NCBI GenBank assembly: GCA_036655915.1
Contig: JAVVPE010000062.1
Location: forward strand, 1 to 7,514
DNA: 7,514 nucleotides
Origin: JAVWGW01 sp036655915
Lineage (GTDB): Bacteria; Actinomycetota; Coriobacteriia; Coriobacteriales; Eggerthellaceae
Direction: 5' to 3'
In this document: positions 1-6,134 of the stretch, in pieces
How the letters are laid out: the number at the start of each line of letters is the position of its first letter
How positions within the stretch are numbered: position 1 is the first letter of the stretch
Program-made: the position numbers and the translations under genes
The notes under the pieces: generated by a model
Databases searched by the model: none
Seen by the model: the letters and a program-made list of their open reading frames with translations, nothing else
Told to the model about the DNA's origin: nothing

Positions 1-928
1 TTTCGCTGCGGTCTTTATCGAGTTCCTTTAAGAAGTCCTCGTTTTTCTTCTTGGTTGCCGTTTCGTCGAGTTCGTTCTTCATTTCAAACATGATAGAAAT
101 AATTTCATTGCCGGCTTCATCGGTTTCGCGATAGATGTAATCGCCCTTGCTACCCGACCCCGCATCGTTGTCTTTTTCAAAATAGGCCCGTTGAAACCCA
201 GTTGCCCGCAATTTATTGAACTCTATTTCGCAATGCTGCTCAAGCGTTTCGCCCACCATTTTTGTTGAAAGCTTGGCCTTCATATCTTTGTAGCGCAGGA
301 TTTCTTCCTCTTTATAGGCGATTATCTCATCCTTCGATTTAAGAGCTTCCGCCAACTGGGCACGTGCGGCAATTTCAAGCTGCCCTCTTTCGGCTTCCTT
401 CAACTTCACTTCCGCGGCCAATGCATCACGCTGCTTTTCTGCCGCAACCACAGCCTGCGTTACCGCTAGCTGCTTTTCGGTTGCACCCGCCTGCAAGGCC
501 GCCTGCAACTGAGCAATTTCTGCCTCTTTGGCGGCAAGATCGCCCTGCAGAGCATTTTTCGTTTTTGCTTCTGCCAATGCCACCGCATTTTCTTTTTCCT
601 TCAGCTGAGCTGCAAGGGCATCGCGCTGCTTTTCCGCTTCGGCAACAGCTTTTTCAATCGCTAAACTGTTGGCCTGCGAAAGGGCACTCATCTTCGTTTC
701 AAGTTCAACAATGCGCGCGCCTTTGTCGGCAAGATCGCCCTGCAATTGTGTTGCCGTTGCAGCTTTGGCCAGTTCGACCGCCTGTTGTTTGTTGGCTTCC
801 AAAAGTTTTTCGCGCGCCTGAAGTTCCTGGGCAAATTCGGCATCGCGCACCTGCTTAACAATGTCGGCAAACCCCGATTCATCCACCTGAAACACCTGGC
901 CACAATGCGGACATTTAATTTCGTTCAT
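1..928 (-). CDS. DUF2130 family protein, coiled coil plus PD-(D/E)XK-like nuclease domain (partial, C-terminus off the left edge)
   Basis: The reading frame is open from ATG at 928 to the window edge (309 residues visible), so the 3' end is missing. Residues 1-12 carry a single CPHC zinc-ribbon-like knuckle (Cys6, Cys9). Residues about 25-215 are Ala/Glu/Lys/Gln-rich heptad-like sequence, a long coiled coil with an internal 65-residue duplication. From about 225 the conserved DUF2130 region begins: an EQHCEIEF helix at 230-237, GDY at 262-264, FEMKNE at 281-286, then KNEDF and KELDKDR. Asp263 followed by Glu282-x-Lys284 matches the PD-(D/E)XK nuclease pattern. The family's biochemical role is not established; nuclease activity is inference. 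The start is supported by a GAGAGGA ribosome site at 936-942 that overlaps the stop of the upstream NdpA-like gene. The 12-base gap implies co-translation in one operon. Family assignment is confident; function is not. Confidence 0.93.
   Translation of the reverse strand, partial: MNEIKCPHCGQVFQVDESGFADIVKQVRDAEFAQELQAREKLLEANKQQAVELAKAATATQLQGDLADKGARIVELETKMSALSQANSLAIEKAVAEAEKQRDALAAQLKEKENAVALAEAKTKNALQGDLAAKEAEIAQLQAALQAGATEKQLAVTQAVVAAEKQRDALAAEVKLKEAERGQLEIAARAQLAEALKSKDEIIAYKEEEILRYKDMKAKLSTKMVGETLEQHCEIEFNKLRATGFQRAYFEKDNDAGSGSKGDYIYRETDEAGNEIISIMFEMKNELDETATKKKNEDFLKELDKDRSE
356..745 (-). repeat. Imperfect tandem duplication (2 x 195 nt) inside the DUF2130 coiled coil
   Basis: The copies at 551-745 and 356-550 encode residues 62-126 and 127-191, aligning without gaps. 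Both start with LQGDLA and carry AEKQRDALAA at the same offset (residues 98-107 and 163-172). At DNA level the start of each unit is almost identical: 721-745 and 526-550 differ at only two positions. The rest has diverged, so this is an older in-frame duplication that lengthens the coiled coil, not a recent assembly artefact. Confidence 0.8.
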
Positions 929-940
929 AGCACAATCCTC

Positions 941-2002
941 TCAGCGGTTTTCTATGCTACCGATATTTTTTAGCTCGATGGAAATGCGCCCATCGGCCCC
1001 ATTAACAAACTGGATGAAGTCGGAATTTTTGCAGTATTCCGCGGGAAAAGTGATGTCAATGCCGGTGTCGGTACGAATTTTGTGGTTCTTCGCCACGCGC
1101 GCAGCCACCGCTTTTTCCACCACAACGCGATCGGGAATTTCCTCTTCAGCCACCGCTTCGGCAAAGCGTTTTTGCAGCGCCGCATCATCATCGAACACTT
1201 CGCGTCCCAATTCTTCGGGGTAAATGTCGTCGGATTCTTGCGCGTTTTCAGACACGTAGGCCTTTGCTTTTGAAACCGCCATGGCGGCACTGGTGCCATA
1301 TTGCCCCGCCACTTCTTCCACGATGCGCACCACGCCATCGAAGGTTTCTTTGCCCGAAGCCCCCATGGAACATTGCAACAATCCATCGGGAATAAGCCAG
1401 CGTTGGTCGCCGGCAATCGTGCGCTCTTTGTCGCAAAACAGCACCTTGAGCGACCGCGATTCGATGATCGCATACGATTGCACCTTCTGCGAAGGGTTCG
1501 GCAATATCGCGTGATGGCGGGCGATATCGTTGCGCACCGCGCCGCTTTCTGCACGGCCCACTTCGTGCATGAAGGCCTGACGACTTTCCAACAACAGGAA
1601 GGCGAAGTAGCGCTTGCCGCGCGCCTCATAGGCGGCAGCCGCTTCCTCGTCGGTCATATCCCGCACCGTGGAAGCGGCATCCCCCTCAAAATCGATGACC
1701 AGCAAATCGGTCGATTCCGTTTTTTCCATACGGGAAAGCTCGCCGACAATGTATTCCGCAATCTGGGTAGACAAACCCGTGAACTCGTTTTGCCCGCGGA
1801 AATACTTGCGCAATTCTTCAGCAAACAGGCTATCGGAGGCAAATTCCCCCCGCTTATTGTCGATGTTGTTCAGCGCACGGCGTGCCTGGCTAGTCACATA
1901 CCGCAGGGTGTTTTTATTGGACAGATCAAGCTCTTCTTGGGCAAACACGTTAACGCAAGAAACAAAATCGAAAACGTGCAAAATGGCATTGTTGATTTTC
2001 AT
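941..2002 (-). CDS. NdpA/YejK-like nucleoid-associated protein (37-kDa nucleoid-associated family)
   Basis: A 353-residue protein. The N-terminus (NNAILHVFDF then ELDLSN, residues 4-29) matches the start of the Gram-positive branch of the nucleoid-associated protein family. The C-terminus also fits: KNHKIRTDTGIDITFPAEY (305-323) followed by GRISIELKNI (338-347). Family members such as E. coli YejK bind the nucleoid, but their molecular role is poorly defined. There is no signal peptide or membrane segment, so it is cytoplasmic. It follows the WYL regulator on the same strand after 75 bases with no convincing promoter, and its stop codon is part of the DUF2130 gene's ribosome site. The start is uncertain: ATG at 2002 matches the family N-terminus but lacks a good ribosome site, while an in-frame TTG at 2053 has GGGG five bases upstream and would add 17 basic residues. 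Family call is by motif recognition; moderately high confidence. Confidence 0.84.
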   Translation of the reverse strand: MKINNAILHVFDFVSCVNVFAQEELDLSNKNTLRYVTSQARRALNNIDNKRGEFASDSLFAEELRKYFRGQNEFTGLSTQIAEYIVGELSRMEKTESTDLLVIDFEGDAASTVRDMTDEEAAAAYEARGKRYFAFLLLESRQAFMHEVGRAESGAVRNDIARHHAILPNPSQKVQSYAIIESRSLKVLFCDKERTIAGDQRWLIPDGLLQCSMGASGKETFDGVVRIVEEVAGQYGTSAAMAVSKAKAYVSENAQESDDIYPEELGREVFDDDAALQKRFAEAVAEEEIPDRVVVEKAVAARVAKNHKIRTDTGIDITFPAEYCKNSDFIQFVNGADGRISIELKNIGSIENR

Positions 2003-2077
2003 AATGGATGGGGCCGCCGCTCTCTTCGTCAAGATTCTCTTTGCAAACGACAAGGATACCCCAGTGCTGCCCTCGTG

Positions 2078-3073
2078 CTACCCCAGCTTAGGATAAGCTT
2101 CCACAATCTCTGCAAGATAGTCCCTATACTTTTGCGCCAAATTGGTGGGCTTTTCAATGCGCACCTGGGTGCCAAACTGGGCAAGCCAGCCAAAGAAAAC
2201 CGGGCTTTCCAGCACCGGCACATACACGTGTGCCGCGCCCTCGCCCGCGGCAACCACCTTGACATCTTTGCCAAAGCGATCAATGACCGAGCCGATAATG
2301 TCCCGATTAACCAGCAGTGTTACCGACGACTCTTCCCCGCCGAACATATTACAGGAACGCAGGCTGAACTCCTGCACGTCGAAGTGCGTGATGGCCTCAT
2401 TGTGGGTGGCGGCATCGGATGCCACCGCAAGATCGCGCATACGGTCGACGCGATAGCGCACGAACTTACTGTGTTTATCGTTGTAGGCAATCAGGTAATA
2501 GTAATCGGCCGCATACACAAGATTCACGGGAGTTTCTTTGTAGAGGTCGCCGTTGTGGCGCAGCACCTCTTCCTTATTCACATTGTATTCAAAGTAGTGA
2601 AACTCGATTTTCTGCTTGCAGGCAATGGCTTCTTGAATCGCATCGATGTTGCGGTAGATGCTTTCGTTTTGCATTTTGATGCGGCCTTCAACGTGGATGC
2701 GCTTGCTTAGGCGATCGGCCTGGTGCACCGACGCCAGCGATTTTATGCGGTCAACCAACAGATCGCTTTTCTTTTCGGTGAGAAAACGCGAGCTTTGCAC
2801 GGCGTCCACCAGCAAAAGCAGTTCTTGGAATTCAAAACGCCGCACGCCAATGGCGTATTCGGTGCGCGTCCCTTTGCGCGTGATAATATCGAGCCCAAAA
2901 TCGCGCAAAAGGGCAATGTCGCGATACAGCGCTTTGCGTTCGGCAGCAATGCCCTGCTCGGCTAAACGCTCAACAATGGCAGGCATAGAAAGCCCGTGTT
3001 CGTCGTCGGTTTCTTCAAGCAACATCTTCGCCAAACACACCATCTTCAACTTCTGGTTCACACTGCGCGCCAT
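2078..3073 (-). CDS. WYL-domain transcriptional regulator (HTH-WYL-WCX)
   Basis: A 331-residue protein of usual length for the family. Residues about 8-75 form the N-terminal DeoR-like winged helix-turn-helix (GLSMPAIVERL, then the recognition segment ERKALYRDIALLRDFGLDI at 45-63). Residues about 137-215 form the WYL domain, with YYYLIAYN at 191-198 in place of the eponymous Trp-Tyr-Leu and the basic patch RYRVDRMRDL at 206-215 that in relatives binds nucleic acid or nucleotide ligands. Residues about 248-325 are the WCX C-terminal domain (FFGWLAQFG, 293-301). The ATG at 3073 is chosen because GAGGGGG lies five bases upstream and the HTH starts directly after; a longer open frame to 3238 lacks this support. 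WYL regulators often control DNA repair, stress or phage-defence genes. Here the gene leads a - strand run with the NdpA-like and DUF2130 genes, so autoregulation and control of those two is plausible but inferred. Confidence 0.95.
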   Translation of the reverse strand: MARSVNQKLKMVCLAKMLLEETDDEHGLSMPAIVERLAEQGIAAERKALYRDIALLRDFGLDIITRKGTRTEYAIGVRRFEFQELLLLVDAVQSSRFLTEKKSDLLVDRIKSLASVHQADRLSKRIHVEGRIKMQNESIYRNIDAIQEAIACKQKIEFHYFEYNVNKEEVLRHNGDLYKETPVNLVYAADYYYLIAYNDKHSKFVRYRVDRMRDLAVASDAATHNEAITHFDVQEFSLRSCNMFGGEESSVTLLVNRDIIGSVIDRFGKDVKVVAAGEGAAHVYVPVLESPVFFGWLAQFGTQVRIEKPTNLAQKYRDYLAEIVEAYPKLG

Positions 3074-3121
3074 ACCAGCCCCCTCGCAAACAAATAGTCC
3101 CGTCAAAATAGCACTGCACTG

Positions 3122-3150
3122 ATTATAGGACAATAAACTGGGGTACATCC
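3122..3150 (-). promoter_or_regulatory. Candidate promoter of the WYL regulator
   Basis: A perfect TATAAT -10 box lies at 3127-3122 on the - strand, about 50 bases before the WYL start codon. The hexamer 17 bases upstream (GGATGT) is a poor -35. An overlapping alternative is TTGTCC, then 17 bases, then TATTTT (3133-3105). A direct repeat AGTGC-AGTGC sits between them at 3120-3111 and could be an operator half-site pair. The -10 overlaps the stop codon (TAA) of the small upstream frame. Sequence-only prediction. Confidence 0.45.
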
Positions 3151-3404
3151 CGCGCGACGAAAACGAACTTATCAGCAAAATTCTTTTCTTCGGGCACCTT
3201 GATGCCTTTGAAGGGCGCATAGTCCAGCTTGACCCCACAGCTCACCCCGCACGACAAATGCGTGCTGCCATTTTGCTCAAGGATGCCCGGCGCTAAGTTA
3301 TCGATGCCATCATCGGGGTGAAAAAAGGTGCGAATCACGCCATTTTCGGGCAAAACTACCGCGCCTAATCGCTCCCCAAAAATGCGCCGCTTTGGCGATT
3401 CCAA
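3123..3404 (-). CDS. Small hypothetical protein, start uncertain
   Basis: An open frame of at most 93 codons lies between the ABC exporter and the WYL regulator. I do not recognise the product. The codons resemble those of the neighbouring genes (GGC, GAA, GTG, AAG, CCC favoured), and the translation looks like soluble protein: charged turns (HPDDG), a CGVSCG segment, and a C-terminal strand-like stretch FVFVARDVPQFIVL. No signal peptide or membrane segment is visible. The longest version starts with TTG at 3404, overlaps the exporter's 3' end by 40 bases and has no clear ribosome site; TTG at 3353 or GTG at 3338 would reduce or remove the overlap. None of the starts is convincing, so this may be a weakly translated small gene or the surviving 3' part of a decayed gene. 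Its stop lies inside the -10 box of the next gene. Confidence 0.5.
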   Translation of the reverse strand: MESPKRRIFGERLGAVVLPENGVIRTFFHPDDGIDNLAPGILEQNGSTHLSCGVSCGVKLDYAPFKGIKVPEEKNFADKFVFVARDVPQFIVL

Positions 3405-5191
3405 AGATCGGCGTAGGCGCCACCCTGTTCCACCAGTTCAGCATGTGTGCCGTCTTCCACAATTGCGCCTTGGGACAACACCACAATGCGATCAAGGCTT
3501 GCCACCGTGGAAAGCCTGTGCGCGATAACGATAGAAGTACGCCCCTCCATCAGGTTGACCAGGGCATCTTGAATCAGCTTCTCGCTTTCAGAATCCAAGG
3601 CCGACGTGGCTTCGTCAAGCACCAAAATGGGAGCCTGCGCCAAAATGGCACGCGCAATGGCTATGCGCTGGCGCTGCCCACCCGAAAGCTTCACACCACG
3701 TTCGCCCGTGATGGTGTCAAACCCTTCGGGCAAGCGTTCGATAAACTCCAGCGCATTGGCGCGCCGCGCCGCTTGATATATCTCGTCTTCCGTAGCGTCA
3801 GGCCTGCCATAGGCAATGTTTTCTCGCACACTCCGGTGGAACAAAAGCGGCTCTTGCGGCACGTAGGCAATGTGGCGGCGCAAGCTGGCCTGCGTTATCT
3901 GCGAAACATCTTGCCCGTCGATTTCCACACGCCCCTGCTGAATATCGGTTAAGCGCAACAACAACTTTGTCAGGGTTGTTTTGCCGCTGCCGCTGCGCCC
4001 CACCAATCCGATGCGCTGGCCAGCGGGTATGTGCAGTGTGAAATCTGCAAATATCGTATCGGTGACTTTTGCGTCGTCGTAATGAAAGGTGATGTCTTTA
4101 AAATCAATAACGCCCCGCGGCACTTCCAAATCGCTCGCGGCGGGCTCGTCGGCCACCAGCAGCGGTTCGTCCAGCACGACCGTCATGTCATGCGCATCGC
4201 CAAAGGCGCGATTGATCTGCTGAAACGTCTGGTTAAGGCGGTTGAATTGCATCGTCAGCGAATAGGTGTAGGTAAACATCATCACCAAGGTGCCCGCGCT
4301 GATGCCAAACCACGCATTACCGCCCGTTACAAATATAACTAGTACAATCATAATTATTACGGTCAGGCTGGCCGTAGCCGCCCCTCGCAAAATGGATGCG
4401 CGCATCCGGCGCGAATCGGCTTGCACCACTTCATGATTTGCCGTATCGAACAACCCGCGCTCGTAGGGTTCGCGCGCATAGGTTTTTACAGCCAAAATAT
4501 TGGTGATAGAATCGGAAAGTTCGCCCGAAAGACGGTTCTGCGCCGCCGCAGCCGCCCCATTCAGTGGCAAAATACGACGATACAAGGTAAACGAAACCAA
4601 CACATACACCACCAGCAAGCAGGCCAGCGGCACCACGTAAAACGGCACGCGCGGCGCCAACAGCGTGATGGTGAACACTGCCGAACACATGATGGGAATA
4701 ACCGCATACACAAAACTTTCGATAAGCGTGGTGTATCCGGAAAGAAATTTACTTGTCTGCCCCACTAACGATCCGCCGAAACGATTCGAGTGAAATGTCA
4801 TCGACTGGTTTGACAGGATGTCAAACACGTTGGTGGCCAGTTCGTAGTTAGCTTTAATTTCCAGCTTCCAAATGCTGTAATCTTGTAGCTTACTGCAGGT
4901 TTGCCCCAGTACATTGGTGGCAATAAGCGCCACGATATAGGGGCCAAACGCGGCAAATACCTGATCGGCCGCCACGCCGCCCACGTTCACCCGGTCAATT
5001 ACCAGGCCAACAATATAAGGGTTGCCATACGAAAGGAAAAATACAAATCCCATCGTGGAAAGCACCGCCAGCAAAAACATAGGCCATTGCAGCGCCGTAA
5101 CGCGCCAATAGCGGTGGAGGGTGCGACGAACCGTAGGCGTTGTTTTCGTTTGTGTTTGTGCTTGTGGGGGTGTTTTCGTTTGTGTTTTCAT
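3365..5191 (-). CDS. ABC exporter half-transporter, fused membrane and ATPase domains (multidrug/lipid type)
   Basis: A 608-residue protein, typical length for a B-type ABC exporter. After a hydrophilic Thr/Lys/Gln tail (1-20) come about six hydrophobic membrane segments near residues 36-58, 82-97, 157-179, 183-204, 273-291 and 297-316. The ATPase domain follows: Walker A GRSGSGKT (398-405), Q-loop Gln446, signature LSGGQ (502-506), Walker B ILVLDE (522-527), D-loop SALD (530-533) and His558. All catalytic residues are present. The substrate cannot be read from sequence; relatives export drugs, lipids or peptides across the inner membrane. No partner half-transporter is adjacent, so a homodimer or a distant partner is likely. 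ATG at 5191 is chosen over an in-frame GTG at 5236 because it has GGAAG just upstream (close spacing) and avoids overlapping tcdA; the 10-base gap to the tcdA stop suggests translational coupling. Confidence 0.96.
   Translation of the reverse strand: MKTQTKTPPQAQTQTKTTPTVRRTLHRYWRVTALQWPMFLLAVLSTMGFVFFLSYGNPYIVGLVIDRVNVGGVAADQVFAAFGPYIVALIATNVLGQTCSKLQDYSIWKLEIKANYELATNVFDILSNQSMTFHSNRFGGSLVGQTSKFLSGYTTLIESFVYAVIPIMCSAVFTITLLAPRVPFYVVPLACLLVVYVLVSFTLYRRILPLNGAAAAAQNRLSGELSDSITNILAVKTYAREPYERGLFDTANHEVVQADSRRMRASILRGAATASLTVIIMIVLVIFVTGGNAWFGISAGTLVMMFTYTYSLTMQFNRLNQTFQQINRAFGDAHDMTVVLDEPLLVADEPAASDLEVPRGVIDFKDITFHYDDAKVTDTIFADFTLHIPAGQRIGLVGRSGSGKTTLTKLLLRLTDIQQGRVEIDGQDVSQITQASLRRHIAYVPQEPLLFHRSVRENIAYGRPDATEDEIYQAARRANALEFIERLPEGFDTITGERGVKLSGGQRQRIAIARAILAQAPILVLDEATSALDSESEKLIQDALVNLMEGRTSIVIAHRLSTVASLDRIVVLSQGAIVEDGTHAELVEQGGAYADLWNRQSGAFLGSD
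5141..5187 (-). repeat. 17-nt direct repeat encoding the Thr/Lys/Gln N-terminal tail of the exporter
   Basis: The same 17 bases occur at 5141-5157 and 5171-5187, exactly 30 bases apart, so they preserve frame. They encode the two halves of the exporter's N-terminal tail (KTQTKT and QTQTKT), a 10-residue period. The tail precedes the first membrane segment and would lie in the cytoplasm. The repeat could shrink or grow by slippage in units of 10 codons. Confidence 0.85.
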
Positions 5192-5201
5192 AGCTTCCAG
5201 T

Positions 5202-5921
5202 TTAGCGCATTCCCAGCAAACCGCGTATAACTTCACCGGCTATCATTTGACCCATAATCGGCGGCATATAAGACATCGTGCCCAAATCGCTGCGAGCGTC
5301 GCGCGTCGCGCCTTCGGCAACGGGTACAGCCACCGGTGCTTCAGGCGAATACAGCACGCGCAAGGCCTTGATGTTGCGCGCCCGTGCCTCTTTGCGCATC
5401 ACCTTGCACAGCGGGCACACCGTCGTATCGTAAATATCGGCAAACCGAAACTGCTCCGGATAAAATTTATTGCCCGACCCCATGCTGCTTACCAGCCTAA
5501 AATCATGCTCTTCGGCAAACTGAGCCAAGGCCAGCTTTGTTGCCACCGTGTCAATCGCATCCACCACGTAATCGGGCGGCAGCTCAAAAAACTGCGGAAG
5601 GTTTTCGGGAAGCACGAAGCGGGGATGCGCTACAACGCTGGCAGAGGGATTGATGTCGGCAATCATGGCGCGCATCACATCAACTTTGCGTTGCCCCAAG
5701 GTGCTGGTAAAGGCGATGGCCTGCCGGTTGATATTGCTGGGGGCTACCACATCATGATCAACGATAACGAAGTTTCCCACGCCACCCCGCGCAAGTGCCT
5801 CAACGCAGCTGGATCCCACGCCACCCAGCCCCAATACCACCACGGTAGAGTGCGCAAGTTTCTCCAGGCCGTCGTGGCCTATCAGCAATTTTGATCGCGC
5901 CGCTGCATCCTGATCAGCCAT
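5202..5921 (-). CDS. tcdA: tRNA threonylcarbamoyladenosine dehydratase, ThiF/E1-like superfamily
   Basis: A 239-residue E1-like protein. In E. coli TcdA (CsdL/YgdL) uses ATP to dehydrate and cyclise t6A at position 37 of ANN-decoding tRNAs to ct6A. Visible landmarks: RSKLLIGHDGLEKL at 9-22, the nucleotide-binding GLGGVGS at 31-37, Asp55 at the end of the second strand, NINRQ at 63-67 with the arginine expected to contact ATP, Lys79, DAID at 121-124, SSMGSGNK at 145-152, and VCPLCKVMRKEAR at 168-180, typical of the Gram-positive branch. The C-terminal MGQMIAGEVIRGLLG helix (223-237) closes the Rossmann fold. The family lacks the catalytic cysteine of ubiquitin-type E1 enzymes. ATG at 5921 has a perfect AAGGAGG at 5927-5933 with five-base spacing, deciding it over the longer open frame to 6074. 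It is the first gene of a - strand pair with the ABC exporter, diverging from guaA; no functional link with either is evident. Confidence 0.93.
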   Translation of the reverse strand: MADQDAAARSKLLIGHDGLEKLAHSTVVVLGLGGVGSSCVEALARGGVGNFVIVDHDVVAPSNINRQAIAFTSTLGQRKVDVMRAMIADINPSASVVAHPRFVLPENLPQFFELPPDYVVDAIDTVATKLALAQFAEEHDFRLVSSMGSGNKFYPEQFRFADIYDTTVCPLCKVMRKEARARNIKALRVLYSPEAPVAVPVAEGATRDARSDLGTMSYMPPIMGQMIAGEVIRGLLGMR

Positions 5922-6089
5922 GGCTTCCTCCTTCAAAGCGCGCGGCCATCCTTTGCTTGGCAGCGCGCGCCACCTCTTTTCCGCATGCAAACATACACCA
6001 TTGGGGCGTGCGCAAACGGCCTCGCGCGCAAGTCGTCGAGAAAATACGGAAACCGCGGGGGCGTAGGCGTGCAAGCGGGGGCGGCGCGC

Positions 6090-6095
6090 TACAAT
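6090..6095 (+). promoter_or_regulatory. Candidate -10 box for guaA in the tcdA/guaA divergent spacer
   Basis: TACAAT lies 39 bases before the guaA start codon and would place transcription near 6102. No good -35 hexamer stands at the expected spacing; the region upstream is GC-rich. The 213-base divergent spacer (5922-6134) must also hold the tcdA promoter, but I could not single out a convincing one, and I saw no purine riboswitch core. Confidence 0.35.
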
Positions 6096-6134
6096 AGGCG
6101 CACCACATCACAAACGTACGCGAAGGAGAAATCC

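Noticed and set aside
2003..2077. Separate promoter for the NdpA-like gene (TTGACG near 2031)
   Set aside because: No -10 box fits at the right spacing before the start codon; read-through from the WYL promoter explains expression more simply.
1301..2710. Long + strand open frame (469 codons) opposite the NdpA-like and WYL genes
   Set aside because: It spans the antisense of two genes with clear family motifs, has no ribosome site, and its translation shows no recognisable domain. It is a by-product of GC-biased third codon positions.
5402..5413. Zinc-binding pair in TcdA (CPLC, residues 169-172)
   Set aside because: Only one Cys-x-x-Cys pair is present, and Gram-positive relatives often have CPLA at this spot, so it is not evidence for a zinc site.
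5121..5894. + strand open frame of 257 codons opposite tcdA
   Set aside because: tcdA on the - strand has full E1-like motifs and a perfect ribosome site; the + frame is rich in His/Arg with no domain.
5985..6134. N-terminal extension of guaA to an earlier in-frame start
   Set aside because: The extra 50 residues are Arg/Ala-rich with no family similarity, and AAGGAGA sits five bases before ATG 6135.
5922..6134. Purine riboswitch before guaA
   Set aside because: I could not find the conserved three-way-junction core bases or a terminator/anti-terminator pair; the spacer is simply GC-rich with a weak promoter-like box.
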